DNA from: Acinetobacter nosocomialis | GTDB taxonomy: Bacteria; Pseudomonadota; Gammaproteobacteria; Pseudomonadales; Moraxellaceae | Assembly (NCBI GenBank): GCA_025736915.1 | Contig: CP107049.1 | Span: forward strand, 2,046,001 to 2,110,000 | Reading direction: 5' to 3' | Length of the DNA: 64,000 bases | Part shown: positions 31,292 to 40,521 of the stretch, piece by piece | Layout of the letters: each line of letters starts with the position of its first letter | How positions within the stretch are numbered: the first letter of the stretch is position 1 | The notes under the pieces: model-generated | Seen by the model: the letters and a program-made list of their open reading frames with translations, nothing else | Database searches by the model: none | What the model was told of the DNA's origin: nothing | Position numbers and translations under genes: made by a program

Positions 31292-32002
31292 ATGCAAGAT
31301 TTGACCTTCGCACCAGAGCCACTACAAAGTCAGGGAAGAACACTGACCGAAAATGTATTTAAACAAATACAGACGGCGATTGTTTTGGGTCAAATTCCGG
31401 CAGGTAGCAAAATTTCTGAGCCTGAACTGGCACGGACTTATGGCATTAGCCGTGGGCCTTTGCGTGAAGCGATTCATCGCCTTGAAGGCCAACGTTTGGT
31501 TGAGCGTACCGCACATGTGGGCGCGCGCGTGGTTTCGCTTTCACTGCAACAGTTTAAAGAGCTTTACCAGATTCGTGCGTCTTTAGAAGGTTTGGCTTGC
31601 AAACTTGCTGCACAGCATATTGATAAAAAGCAAATTTTGGCGCTACGTGATGTTTTGCGTATGCATGCTGAAGATGAAAACTTTAAAGCAGGTAAAGGAT
31701 ATTACTTACAAGAAGGGCAGGACGATTTTCACTACTGCATTATCAAAAGTAGTGGCAATAAAACCCTAGAAAAAATGCTATGTGATGAGCTTTATCACCT
31801 CATTCGTATGTACCGAATTCAGTTTTCAAACACACCCGATCGACCGAGTAAAGCTTGGGACGAACACATCCGTATTTTAGATGCAATTGCAGAGGGCGAT
31901 GGTGAACTTGCCGAGCTGCTCATGCATCGACATATCAATGCTTCTTACAAAATTATTGAGCAAACACTGCTACAAGCACAAGGAGAACATAACAATGGCT
32001 AA
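31292..32002 (+). CDS. prpR: GntR-family regulator of the 2-methylcitrate genes
   Basis: A 236-residue FCD-type GntR protein: helix-turn-helix [32 protein letters not shown], then an all-helical ligand domain with [16 protein letters not shown]. It is the first gene of prpR-prpB-prpC-acnD and overlaps prpB by eight bases, so it probably senses 2-methylcitrate or propionyl-CoA derivatives. The symbol is functional; it is unrelated to the sigma54-type PrpR of enterics. No Shine-Dalgarno precedes the ATG. Confidence 0.85.
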   Translation: MQDLTFAPEPLQSQGRTLTENVFKQIQTAIVLGQIPAGSKISEPELARTYGISRGPLREAIHRLEGQRLVERTAHVGARVVSLSLQQFKELYQIRASLEGLACKLAAQHIDKKQILALRDVLRMHAEDENFKAGKGYYLQEGQDDFHYCIIKSSGNKTLEKMLCDELYHLIRMYRIQFSNTPDRPSKAWDEHIRILDAIAEGDGELAELLMHRHINASYKIIEQTLLQAQGEHNNG

Positions 32003-32879
32003 ACAATCCGCAGGTCAGCTATTTCGCGATGCAGTAGCCCAAGAAAAGCCATTACAAGTGGTTGGAACCATTAACGCCAATCATGCACTTTTGGCAAAAC
32101 GTGCAGGTTATAAAGCGATTTACTTATCAGGTGGTGGTGTAGCCGCTGGTTCTTTAGGCTTACCTGATTTGGGAATTAGTAACCTTGATGATGTGTTGAC
32201 AGACGTACGCCGTATTACCGATGTATGTGATCTTCCATTATTAGTCGATGCCGACACAGGTTTTGGTGCTTCTGCATTTAATATTGCGCGTACTACAAAA
32301 GCACTGATCAAGTTTGGTGCTGCGGCAATGCACATTGAAGACCAAGTAGGCGCAAAACGTTGTGGACACCGCCCGAACAAAGCCATTGTGACTCAAGAAG
32401 AAATGGTTGACCGTATTAAAGCCGCGGTTGATGCGCGTGGTGATGACAGCTTCGTGATTATGGCGCGTACCGATGCATTGGCAGTAGATGGCCTACAAGC
32501 TGCAATTGACCGTGCAGGTGCCTACATCGAAGCGGGTGCAGACATGTTATTCCCTGAAGCAATTACCGAGCTTGATATGTACAAGCAATTTGCACAGAAG
32601 ACTGGTGCACCAATTTTGGCAAACATCACAGAGTTCGGTTCTACACCACTGTTTACCACTGAAGAGTTGGCATCTGCCGATGTAAGCCTTGCGCTTTATC
32701 CGCTTTCTGCTTTCCGTGCTATGAACAAAGCAGCCGAAACTGTCTATGAAACTTTGCGTAAAGAAGGCACGCAAAAGAACGTGATTGATATTATGCAAAC
32801 GCGTAAAGAGTTATATGAACGCATTAACTACTATGCGTTTGAAGACTACTTAGACAACGCATTTGCTAAAAAGAAATAA
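31995..32879 (+). CDS. prpB: 2-methylisocitrate lyase
   Basis: The start is ATG 31995 ([14 protein letters not shown]), behind AAGGAG at about 31980; the frame is open further into prpR. The 294 residues belong to the isocitrate lyase/PEP mutase superfamily, with DADTGFG (metal binding) and the signature KRCGHRPNK holding the catalytic Cys. It cleaves 2-methylisocitrate to pyruvate and succinate, the last step of the methylcitrate cycle. Confidence 0.95.
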   Translation: MAKQSAGQLFRDAVAQEKPLQVVGTINANHALLAKRAGYKAIYLSGGGVAAGSLGLPDLGISNLDDVLTDVRRITDVCDLPLLVDADTGFGASAFNIARTTKALIKFGAAAMHIEDQVGAKRCGHRPNKAIVTQEEMVDRIKAAVDARGDDSFVIMARTDALAVDGLQAAIDRAGAYIEAGADMLFPEAITELDMYKQFAQKTGAPILANITEFGSTPLFTTEELASADVSLALYPLSAFRAMNKAAETVYETLRKEGTQKNVIDIMQTRKELYERINYYAFEDYLDNAFAKKK

Positions 32880-32929
32880 ACAAGCCCTCTTTTAAAAGAA
32901 GGGGAAGCGATGGTCTTGGCTATCGTGAG

Positions 32930-33054
32930 GGCGGCATGGATGCCGCTACGTTGGACTGCCTTGCGCTATTTTCAAAGCGATGCTTTGAATTTGCTCAGGA
33001 TATATCGTCAGACCAACAAGAATTTTTGCTTACTTTTCATCCGTGAAAAGTAAG
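32930..33054. repeat. Hairpin-rich intercistronic element between prpB and prpC
   Basis: GCGGCAT-GG-ATGCCGC (about 32932-32947) and CTTACTTTTCA-TCCG-TGAAAAGTAAG (33029-33054) are perfect hairpins. Both core motifs, GGCGGCAT and ACTTTT/AAAAGTAA, recur between lldD and dld. No gene was found in 32880-33170. Confidence 0.5.
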
Positions 33055-33170
33055 GCGAACGGCAGGTTAATCCAAAAATTGGATGAGAACTCGGCAAGAC
33101 GCTGTCGTGGTTTTATCCAAGTAAAAATTGAACAAACAACAAATTCAGATAGATAGGAAAGGAAAATCTT

Positions 33171-34328
33171 ATGAGCTCAAATGAAACAACAACAGGCTTC
33201 AAACCAAAAAAATCAGTTGCACTTAGCGGACAAGTTGCAGGCAACACAGCACTGTGTACCGTAGGACGTAGCGGTAACGACTTGCACTATCGTGGCTATG
33301 ACATTCTTGACCTTGCAGCGGGTAGCCAGTTTGAAGAAGTTGCTCACTTGCTCGTACACGGCAAATTACCAAACAAAGCTGAACTCAAAGCGTATAAAGC
33401 AAAATTAAAAGCACTCCGTGGCTTACCAGCAGCACTTAAAACTGCACTTGAGCAATTACCACCGTCTGCACACCCAATGGACGTCATGCGTACAGGTGTT
33501 TCAGTGCTAGGTTGTTTAACGCCAGAACACGAAGACCATAACGAAGCTGGCGCAAAAGACATTGCTGACAAATTAATGGCAAGCCTAGGTTCAATGCTGC
33601 TTTATTGGTATCACTTCAGCAACAATGGTCGTCGTATTGAAGTTGAAACTGATGACGACTCAATTGCAGCGCATTTCTTGCACTTACTTCATGGCGAAAA
33701 ACCATCTGAAGAATGGATTCAAGCAATGCATACCTCTCTGATTTTGTATGCTGAGCACGAGTTCAACGCATCAACATTTACGTCACGTGTGGTTGCAGGT
33801 ACAGGTTCTGACATGTACTCGGCAATTACAGGCGGTATTGGTGCACTTCGCGGACCTAAGCACGGTGGTGCAAATGAAGTTGCATTTGTCATTCAACAAC
33901 GTTACGACAACGCAGACGAAGCAGAAGCTGACATTCGTAAACGTGTTGAAAATAAAGAAGTTGTGATCGGTTTTGGTCACCCTGTATATACAGTTTCTGA
34001 CCCACGTAACGAAGTGATCAAGAAAGTTGCACATGACTTGGCACAAGCACAAGAGAACACCAAAATGTACCTCATCGCTGAACGTTTAGAAGCAGTGATG
34101 AAAGAAGTGAAAAACATGTTCCCGAACCTCGACTGGTTCAGTGCAGTAAGCTATCACTTAATGGGTGTTCCAACTGCCATGTTTACACCATTATTCGTAA
34201 TTGCACGTACAGCAGGTTGGTCAGCGCACGTGATTGAACAACGCCAAGACGGCAAAATCATTCGTCCAAGCGCGAACTACACAGGCCCTGAAAATCTCAA
34301 ATTCAAACCATTGGCGGAGCGTGGTTAA
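33171..34328 (+). CDS. prpC: 2-methylcitrate synthase
   Basis: A 385-residue type II citrate synthase relative: [33 protein letters not shown] (His), VIGFGHPVY (His) and [13 protein letters not shown] (Asp region). The short length and place between prpB and acnD identify it as PrpC, not GltA. It condenses propionyl-CoA with oxaloacetate. A clear AGGAAAGG ribosome site precedes the ATG, and the stop overlaps acnD by one base (TAATG). Confidence 0.95.
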   Translation: MSSNETTTGFKPKKSVALSGQVAGNTALCTVGRSGNDLHYRGYDILDLAAGSQFEEVAHLLVHGKLPNKAELKAYKAKLKALRGLPAALKTALEQLPPSAHPMDVMRTGVSVLGCLTPEHEDHNEAGAKDIADKLMASLGSMLLYWYHFSNNGRRIEVETDDDSIAAHFLHLLHGEKPSEEWIQAMHTSLILYAEHEFNASTFTSRVVAGTGSDMYSAITGGIGALRGPKHGGANEVAFVIQQRYDNADEAEADIRKRVENKEVVIGFGHPVYTVSDPRNEVIKKVAHDLAQAQENTKMYLIAERLEAVMKEVKNMFPNLDWFSAVSYHLMGVPTAMFTPLFVIARTAGWSAHVIEQRQDGKIIRPSANYTGPENLKFKPLAERG

Positions 34329-36934
34329 TGAACACAAAATACCGTAAACCGCTGGCAGGCACCCAGCTTGAATATTACGACGTGCGTCAAGCCGTTGAAG
34401 ATATTCAGCCAGGCGCATACGAAAAACTGCCTTACACCTCAAAAGTACTCGCAGAGCAATTGGTACGTCGTGCCGATGCCGAGAACTTAACTGCTTATTT
34501 AACGCAGTTAATTGAACGCCGTCAGGACTTGGACTTTCCTTGGTATCCTGCGCGCGTGGTGTGTCATGACATCTTGGGTCAAACTGCATTGGTTGACCTT
34601 GCGGGTTTACGTGATGCGATTGCTGACAAAGGTGGCGACCCATCTAAAGTCAACCCAGTTGTGCCAACACAGCTCATTGTCGACCACTCTTTAGCAGTGG
34701 AATACGGTGGCGCTGACCCAGACGCTTTTGCAAAAAACCGTGCTGTTGAAGACCGTCGTAACGAAGACCGTTTCCACTTTATTGAGTGGACAAAAACCGC
34801 ATTTAAAAATGTCGATGTAATCCCTGCGGGGAACGGCATTATGCACCAGATTAACCTAGAGAAAATGTCTCCGGTAATTCAGGCGCGTGATGGCGTAGCA
34901 TTCCCAGACACATGTGTCGGTACAGACTCACACACGCCACATACAGACGCTTTGGGCGTAATTTCTGTGGGTGTTGGTGGTTTAGAAGCTGAAAACGTAA
35001 TGTTGGGCCGTGCATCTTGGATGCGTCTGCCAGACATTATTGGTGTTGAGTTGGTTGGTCAGCGTCAGGCAGGCATTACTGCAACAGATATCGTACTTGC
35101 TTTAACCGAGTTCTTGCGTAAAGAACGCGTGGTTGGTGCTTACCTTGAGTTCTTTGGTGAAGGTGCTGACAGCATGTCTGTGGGCGACCGTGCCACCATT
35201 TCGAATATGACTCCAGAATATGGCGCTACGGCTGCGATGTTCTACATCGACCAAAACACAATCGACTACTTACGCCTCACAGGCCGTGAAGATGCTCAAG
35301 TGGCGTTGGTTGAACAGTACGCAAAAGAAATCGGCCTTTGGGCATCGGATATGACCAAAGCAGAGTACCCACGTGTACTACGTTTTGATCTATCGACAGT
35401 TACACGTAACATTGCTGGTCCATCAAACCCACATGCACGTGTTTCAACCGCGGACCTAAAAGAAAAAGGCATTGCAGGCGTTGTTGAAAACCGTTCTGAT
35501 GGATTAATGCCAGATGGTGCAATCATTATTGCCGCAATTACTTCATGTACCAACACTTCTAACCCACGTAACACTGTAGCGGCAGGTTTGTTGGCGCGTA
35601 AAGCAAATGAACTTGGTTTAGTTCGTAAACCTTGGGTGAAATCATCATTTGCACCGGGTTCAAAAGCGGCTGCACTTTACCTTGAAGAAGCAGGTGTTCT
35701 AAAAGACCTAGAACAACTTGGTTTTGGTATTGTGGCTTACGCTTGTACGACGTGTAACGGTATGTCTGGTGCGTTAGATCCAGCTATTCAGCAAGAAATT
35801 ATTGACCGTGACTTGTACGCAACAGCAGTACTCTCTGGTAACCGTAACTTCGATGGCCGTATCCATCCTTATGCAAAACAAGCGTTCTTGGCATCTCCAC
35901 CACTTGTTGTGGCATATGCAATTGCGGGTACCATTCGTTTTGACATCGAAAAAGATGCGTTAGGTCATGACAAAGAAGGTAACCCGATTTACCTCAAAGA
36001 TATCTGGCCATCTGACGCTGAAATTGATGCCTTAGTTAAAGAAGCCGTGAAGCCTGAACAGTTCCGTAAAGTCTACATTCCAATGTTTGACTTGGGCGAA
36101 GTTGAACAAGCGAAGAGCCCACTTTACGACTGGCGTCCGCAAAGTACTTACATTCGCCGTCCACCATATTGGGAAGGGGCGTTGGCTGCACCACGTACTT
36201 TGGCGAACATGCGTCCGCTTGCGATTTTGGGTGACAACATCACCACCGACCACTTATCGCCTTCAAATGCGATTTTGATGGACTCGGCTGCGGGTGAATA
36301 TCTTCACAAAATGGGCGTACCAGAAGAAGACTTTAACTCATACGCAACGCACCGTGGTGACCACTTGACTGCACAGCGTGCAACATTTGCCAACCCGAAA
36401 CTCTATAACGAAATGGTGGTTCGTTCAGACGGTACTATTAAGCAAGGTTCAAAAGCGCGTGTGGAGCCAGAAGGCGAAGTCATGCGTATGTGGGAAGCAA
36501 TTGAAACCTACATGAACCGTAAGCAACCGTTAATTATTATCGCGGGTGCCGACTATGGTCAGGGTTCAAGCCGTGACTGGGCTGCGAAAGGTGTACGCCT
36601 TGCAGGTGTTGAAGCGATTGTGGCAGAAGGTTTTGAGCGTATTCACCGTACTAACTTGGTGGGTATGGGCGTGTTACCGCTTGAGTTTAAACCGGGTGTA
36701 AACCGTAAGACTTTGAAGCTAGATGGTACAGAGCTTTATAGCGTGATTGGTAATATCGCGCCGCGTTCGACTTTAACTTTAGTGATTGAACGTGCTACAG
36801 CGGATGGTAAAGAAGAGATTCTTGAAGTACCTGTGACTTGCCGTTTAGATACAGAAGAAGAAGTTTCTGTATATGAAGCGGGCGGGGTATTACAGCGTTT
36901 TGCGCAAGACTTTTTAGAAGGCCAAGTGGCTTGA
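34328..36934 (+). CDS. acnD: Fe/S-dependent 2-methylcitrate dehydratase AcnD
   Basis: An 868-residue aconitase-superfamily protein whose N-terminus ([38 protein letters not shown]) matches the AcnD subfamily and not housekeeping AcnA. Cluster ligands are in AAITSCTNTSNPRN and YACTTCNGMSG; the swivel domain has GADYGQGSSRDWAAKG. It dehydrates 2-methylcitrate to methylaconitate in place of PrpD. In other bacteria AcnD works with the isomerase PrpF, which is missing here. A terminator follows. Confidence 0.93.
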   Translation: MNTKYRKPLAGTQLEYYDVRQAVEDIQPGAYEKLPYTSKVLAEQLVRRADAENLTAYLTQLIERRQDLDFPWYPARVVCHDILGQTALVDLAGLRDAIADKGGDPSKVNPVVPTQLIVDHSLAVEYGGADPDAFAKNRAVEDRRNEDRFHFIEWTKTAFKNVDVIPAGNGIMHQINLEKMSPVIQARDGVAFPDTCVGTDSHTPHTDALGVISVGVGGLEAENVMLGRASWMRLPDIIGVELVGQRQAGITATDIVLALTEFLRKERVVGAYLEFFGEGADSMSVGDRATISNMTPEYGATAAMFYIDQNTIDYLRLTGREDAQVALVEQYAKEIGLWASDMTKAEYPRVLRFDLSTVTRNIAGPSNPHARVSTADLKEKGIAGVVENRSDGLMPDGAIIIAAITSCTNTSNPRNTVAAGLLARKANELGLVRKPWVKSSFAPGSKAAALYLEEAGVLKDLEQLGFGIVAYACTTCNGMSGALDPAIQQEIIDRDLYATAVLSGNRNFDGRIHPYAKQAFLASPPLVVAYAIAGTIRFDIEKDALGHDKEGNPIYLKDIWPSDAEIDALVKEAVKPEQFRKVYIPMFDLGEVEQAKSPLYDWRPQSTYIRRPPYWEGALAAPRTLANMRPLAILGDNITTDHLSPSNAILMDSAAGEYLHKMGVPEEDFNSYATHRGDHLTAQRATFANPKLYNEMVVRSDGTIKQGSKARVEPEGEVMRMWEAIETYMNRKQPLIIIAGADYGQGSSRDWAAKGVRLAGVEAIVAEGFERIHRTNLVGMGVLPLEFKPGVNRKTLKLDGTELYSVIGNIAPRSTLTLVIERATADGKEEILEVPVTCRLDTEEEVSVYEAGGVLQRFAQDFLEGQVA

Positions 36935-36966
36935 TGTTTAGTCTATAACTAATTGAAATTTATTTT

Positions 36967-36997
36967 AAAAGACTCTATCTTGATGATGGGGTTTTTT
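36967..36997 (+). terminator. Terminator of the prp operon
   Basis: AAAAGACTCTATC (36967-36979) pairs over 13 positions, with a few G-U pairs, with GATGGGGTTTTTT (36985-36997) across a TTGAT loop, ending in six T. It separates acnD from the nuclease gene. Confidence 0.8.
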
Positions 36998-37017
36998 AAA
37001 TTTTGGGGGGAATAAAA

Positions 37018-37914
37018 GTGAGAATATTATTTTGCAATATTGGCTGGATGAGAAAATATAATGGAATGGATGGAGATATTTTAGAAAGAGGAGGGTCATA
37101 TAATGATAATGAAATTGGTCACGAAGTATGTAATTTCACGAATATGGATGGCTCTGTTTTTGGATATGTGCAGTCTCCGGGAAAGATTAATATAACAAAG
37201 TTAGGAGCTAACAAGGATGATCTATATATTGATGGCGTAACGGTGGTCTGGACGGCAAGTTCTAAGAGCAATGGAACAGTTATTGTTGGGTGGTATAAGA
37301 ATGCTACTGTATACAAAGAGGAAATTTACTTTGAATTTGCTTCGGAATTACATAAGCAGAATGGTGTTAAATCCTATCGAATAAAAGCTGATTTTGAAGA
37401 TGCTTATTTGCTACCTATTGATGAAAGAGAGTTTGGAATTCCTCGTGCAAAAAAAGGTGGTATAGGGCAAAGTAATGTTTGGTATGCAAAGTTAGAAGAA
37501 ACAAAACCTTTAGTTGAAAAAGTAAAAAAGTATATTGAAAAATACTGTCTAGTTAATGATTTACCTGATATTGATGACTTAGGCGTCACTGAGGGAAGTC
37601 TTAAAATCAGAAGGCACTTAGTTCGAGAAAGAAATTTAAGTATCATTAAACAAAAAAAGCAGAAAATATTATCTGATTTTGGAAAATTAGAATGCGAAGT
37701 TTGTCATTTTGACTTTGAAAAGAACTATGGAGAAATTGGTAAAGAATTTTGTGAGGTTCATCATCTGATTCCATTAAACCAGTCAGACAGTATAGTTAAA
37801 ACCAAATTAGAGGATTTGGCTATAGTCTGTTCAAATTGCCATAGAATGCTACATAAAGGTCAACCATTATTAGAAATTCATGAGCTTAAAATGCTTCTAA
37901 ATAAAGTGAATTAA
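37018..37914 (+). CDS. HNH endonuclease with N-terminal PUA/EVE-like domain
   Basis: The start chosen is GTG 37018, seven bases after a run of six G; the frame opens at TTG 37003. The 298-residue protein begins RILFCNIGWMRKYNG, with an all-beta segment to about residue 130 (FGYVQSPGKINI, VTVVWTASS, VIVGWYKNA) resembling PUA/EVE-like readers of modified bases. The C-terminal 90 residues are an HNH nuclease: CEVCHF, FCEVHHLIPL, CSNCHRMLH, with a structural zinc from four cysteines. This architecture suggests a type IV (modification-dependent) restriction enzyme. Codon use is more AT-rich than acnD, it is monocistronic, and no methylase is adjacent. Confidence 0.75.
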   Translation: MRILFCNIGWMRKYNGMDGDILERGGSYNDNEIGHEVCNFTNMDGSVFGYVQSPGKINITKLGANKDDLYIDGVTVVWTASSKSNGTVIVGWYKNATVYKEEIYFEFASELHKQNGVKSYRIKADFEDAYLLPIDEREFGIPRAKKGGIGQSNVWYAKLEETKPLVEKVKKYIEKYCLVNDLPDIDDLGVTEGSLKIRRHLVRERNLSIIKQKKQKILSDFGKLECEVCHFDFEKNYGEIGKEFCEVHHLIPLNQSDSIVKTKLEDLAIVCSNCHRMLHKGQPLLEIHELKMLLNKVN

Positions 37915-37954
37915 ATGTGAGTGACAAGTAAGAGCCTTAGTGTAGGTATCCCAT

Positions 37955-38084
37955 AAAAAAAACCCGACATCCTGTCGGGCTTTTTCGTATTTGGTTGCTA
38001 GATATGACTCCTGTCGTATCTCACGATCCTGATGCATGAACCTATTATTGTTGTTTTGTGTTCCGGAACTTCCTGTTCCTGTAT
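37955..38084 (-). ncRNA. Repeated small RNA, copy 1
   Basis: On the minus strand a sigma70 promoter (TTGGCG at 38119-38114, 17-base spacer, TATGAT at 38096-38091) should start an RNA near 38084. It ends at a terminator whose stem is CCCGACA/TGTCGGG (37963-37979), followed by eight U. The RNA would be about 130 nt with a GGAAC/GTTCC hairpin near its 5' end and a single-stranded AACAACAATAATAGG stretch. Two more copies lie at 40855 and 41114. The terminator stem shows a compensatory G-C to A-U change between copies. It resembles multi-copy sRNAs reported in A. baumannii (group I type, from memory). Confidence 0.75.
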
Positions 38085-38139
38085 GAACTCATCATAGGAA
38101 AAAAGCAGGATATCGCCAATCCGCTAAATCCCTAAAAGT

Positions 38140-38159
38140 TTGTAAGATAAATCGTACAA
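38140..38159. promoter_or_regulatory. Conserved inverted repeat upstream of sRNA copy 1
   Basis: TTGTAAGA-TAAA-TCGTACAA is centred about 65 bases before the predicted start. The equivalents at 41040-41059 (TTGTAAGA-AAAA-TCTTACAT) and 41298-41317 lie at the same distance, which suits an upstream activator site. Confidence 0.55.
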
Positions 38160-38270
38160 ATAACATTTTTTGCATTTATGCCATCATCATCGGGCGAAAT
38201 GGACAATTGACAATCACTCTAACTGGGTTATATTCCTGTTTAATATCTATACGATTATAGGAATGCAATC

Positions 38271-38405
38271 ATGGTAACAGCTGGCGAAAAACCCGGAACA
38301 GGCTTCTATTTCTGCGCTCAATGTGGCCAGAGAGTGTTTTTAGAAATTAATACAGATCGTTTACCACCATGCACTAAATGCTATTGCACTGAGTTTAAAC
38401 GTTAA
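38271..38405 (+). CDS. Small zinc-ribbon protein
   Basis: A 44-codon gene, too short for ordinary ORF cut-offs, with AGGA eight bases before the ATG. The peptide has two CxxC knuckles, FCAQCG (C15, C18) and PCTKCYC (C34, C37), the pattern of a single zinc ribbon, with the conserved start VTAGEKPGTGFYFC. The family is known as short zinc-ribbon proteins of unknown role. A terminator at 38437 follows, supporting it as an independent unit. Confidence 0.8.
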   Translation: MVTAGEKPGTGFYFCAQCGQRVFLEINTDRLPPCTKCYCTEFKR

Positions 38406-38436
38406 GAATAAAATAATATTTGCGTTCGCATTTAAC

Positions 38437-38466
38437 AAAAAGCCCTGTCACCCGATGGGGCTTTTT
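38437..38466 (+). terminator. Terminator after the zinc-ribbon gene
   Basis: AAAAAGCCC and GGGGCTTTTT form a stem around a loop with CACCCGAT; U-tract on the plus strand. Confidence 0.8.
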
Positions 38467-38526
38467 GTTAGTTTAAAAATAAGACTTACATAACAAGACC
38501 CGTGATGGGCATGAAAGGAAACCGTT

Positions 38527-39105
38527 ATGGAAACAATATTGGGTTTATGTATTGGTGTGGGCCTGAGCGCTGCCTGCGGTTTTCGCGTGTTTGTGCCACT
38601 ACTGGTCATGAGCATTGCCACCATGATGGGATGGTTTGAGCCATCGAAAGGTTTTGAGTGGTTAGCTCTGCCATCGGTGTGTTTGGCTTTAAGCGTGGCA
38701 ACGGTATGTGAAATTGCAGCCTACTATATTCCGTGGGTCGATAACGCCTTAGACACAGTCGCAACTCCTGCGGCCATGATTGCGGGTACGCTCACCACAA
38801 TGGCCGTGAGTAGTGGAGAAATGTCTCAGTTTGCTACTTGGGCCGCAGCCATTATTGTGGGCGGTGGTACGGCTGGTGTGGTGCAAATGAGTACCGTTGC
38901 TGCACGTGGTGTTTCAACTGCAACTACGGGTGGCTTGGGTAATTTTATAGTTGCGACAGGTGAGTGGATTGGCGCAATCTTACTTTCGGTTTCAGCAATG
39001 TTAGTGCCTGCGCTTGTGGCAATAGTGGTGCTGATTGCAGTTATTTGGGTGGTACGTTGGATACGCCAGAAAAAGCAAGAAAATATCAGTCATTCAACAT
39101 CGTGA
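38527..39105 (+). CDS. DUF4126-family membrane protein
   Basis: A 192-residue, alanine- and glycine-rich membrane protein with about five to six hydrophobic segments, starting METILGLCIGVGLSAACGFRVFVPLL, the usual DUF4126 opening. GAAAGGAAA gives a good ribosome site. Function of the family is unknown; it is present in many gamma-proteobacteria. It stands alone between terminators and a 370-base gene-free stretch. Confidence 0.8.
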   Translation: METILGLCIGVGLSAACGFRVFVPLLVMSIATMMGWFEPSKGFEWLALPSVCLALSVATVCEIAAYYIPWVDNALDTVATPAAMIAGTLTTMAVSSGEMSQFATWAAAIIVGGGTAGVVQMSTVAARGVSTATTGGLGNFIVATGEWIGAILLSVSAMLVPALVAIVVLIAVIWVVRWIRQKKQENISHSTS

Positions 39106-39475
39106 GTTTTTAAATTTAGTTGAATAAGAAAACTTAGACGTAATTTTATAATCTAAGTTTTCCATGTATATCACTACTTCACACGTTTTAATAAAATATC
39201 TTTATACATAGTAAAATCGCAGGTGAGGCCAAAGAACGGCTATTTAAAGGTTGCAGGTTTATTATGCTTATAAAAGATGGGCTTTTCAGCTCAAGTCCAT
39301 TTCACCCAAACTTTACGCCGTATGGTGGATTTTGCGCCGTCGATGTTTAGAGCTAATACTAGTTTTATCAGCGATCGCTCTACAGAAAAATAAACCAAGC
39401 ATTGAGGCAGTACGGTCAAAGTATTTCTAAGATTCGATGCTAAGCTTTTTATGAGTACTCAAAAGAATTACATAT
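39106..39475. other. Gene-free stretch before the nitrilase homologue
   Basis: No convincing gene. Short frames such as the one from 39330 (23 codons, MVDFAPSMFRANTSF) read like coding debris, and base composition of 39280-39400 is more gene-like than the AT-rich flanks, so a decayed gene is possible but not shown. Confidence 0.3.
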
Positions 39476-40432
39476 ATGAAAATCGTTGCCATTCAGCCTG
39501 CATTACAGTTAGGAAAGGTTGAAGCAAATTTAAAAAAACTTGAACAATTGATTTTAGCTGCACATCAAGAGCATACGCCTGATGTGATCGTACTTCCTGA
39601 GTCGATGACTTCTCCAAACGTCTATTCACCACAGGCGTTGCTTACACCACAACCTTTAGAGGGCAAGCCCTTACAGCTTTTAATCCGCTTAGCTAAGCAA
39701 TTAAATGTGGTGATCACAGGTGGATTTGTAGCGATACGTGATGGGCATACTTATGGCAGTTATGTCATGGTGGAGCGTAATGGCGATTATCATCTGCATG
39801 ACAAAGATATTCCAACTGCATGGGAGCAAAACTTTTATCGTGGTGGTTCGGACGATGGGAAGGTGGATTCGACAAGCTTAAACTGTAAAGTTGCTTTGCT
39901 GTCGGGCTGGGAATGGGCAAGATTTCGCACAGCTAAACGTGTGCGAGAACAGCAAGCACAGTTGATTTTAGGCGGAATGTGTTGGTACTCCATGCCGATT
40001 AATTGGTATGGGTTTTTGGGTACATGGATGCGTCGTGAACATGAAATATATAAACATCAAAGTGAAGCACTGCCTGCACAAATGGCACGTTTAACAGGTA
40101 TTCCAGTGGTACATGCTGCCCATGTCGGAGAAATCCTGAGTGATATGCCGATGTTACCTTACGTCAAATGGTTAACGGAAATGGTGGGTGAAACACAAAT
40201 CTGTGATGCTACTGGAAATGTGTTGGCACGTATGAGTTTAGCGGATGGTGAAGGGTATATCGCCGCAGAGATTGAATTGGCTGAACCTAAACCTGTCTTA
40301 CCCTTACAATCACGTTATTGGATTCCTGATATGACCCTGACTTCAAAATTAGCATGGCATGTCGGCAACCTGCATGGCGGATTGATGTATCGCGTGAGAC
40401 ATCGACTGAAAAAGTTTCCTTGGCAAAATTAG
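39476..40432 (+). CDS. Carbon-nitrogen hydrolase (nitrilase) homologue lacking the catalytic Cys
   Basis: A 318-residue protein of the nitrilase fold. The catalytic Glu (E42 in VIVLPESMTSP) and Lys (K110 in LHDKDIPTAWEQNF) are in place. The segment that should carry the nucleophile reads VALLSGWEWARFRT (139-152); S143-G144 stand where Cys is expected and no cysteine is nearby until the GGMCW motif some 30 residues on. Either this subgroup uses another residue or the protein is not an amidohydrolase. The C-terminal 50 residues extend past the usual fold. No partner genes adjoin. Confidence 0.78.
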   Translation: MKIVAIQPALQLGKVEANLKKLEQLILAAHQEHTPDVIVLPESMTSPNVYSPQALLTPQPLEGKPLQLLIRLAKQLNVVITGGFVAIRDGHTYGSYVMVERNGDYHLHDKDIPTAWEQNFYRGGSDDGKVDSTSLNCKVALLSGWEWARFRTAKRVREQQAQLILGGMCWYSMPINWYGFLGTWMRREHEIYKHQSEALPAQMARLTGIPVVHAAHVGEILSDMPMLPYVKWLTEMVGETQICDATGNVLARMSLADGEGYIAAEIELAEPKPVLPLQSRYWIPDMTLTSKLAWHVGNLHGGLMYRVRHRLKKFPWQN

Positions 40433-40472
40433 TTGAAGTAAAAATAGATTCCAATTAAACAAATAGTGATTA

Positions 40473-40516
40473 ACAGGTCGTGAAGATGCTCACGTGGTAT
40501 TGATTGAACAGTACGC
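40473..40516 (+). pseudogene. acnD-like gene scar
   Basis: These 44 bases match acnD positions 35279-35322 at 39 of 44 sites and keep the frame (LTGREDAHVVLIEQYA versus LTGREDAQVALVEQYA), then meet a stop. It is a fragment of an aconitase-family gene, joined directly to a truncated acetyltransferase. Confidence 0.75.
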
Positions 40517-40521
40517 TTTAG

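Noticed and set aside
34221..34643. Minus-strand 140-codon frame over the prpC/acnD junction
   Set aside because: It is antisense to strongly conserved enzyme coding sequence and shows no motif or ribosome site.
39264..39350. Small gene of 28 codons before the nitrilase homologue
   Set aside because: No ribosome site and no recognisable motif; retained only as possible debris.
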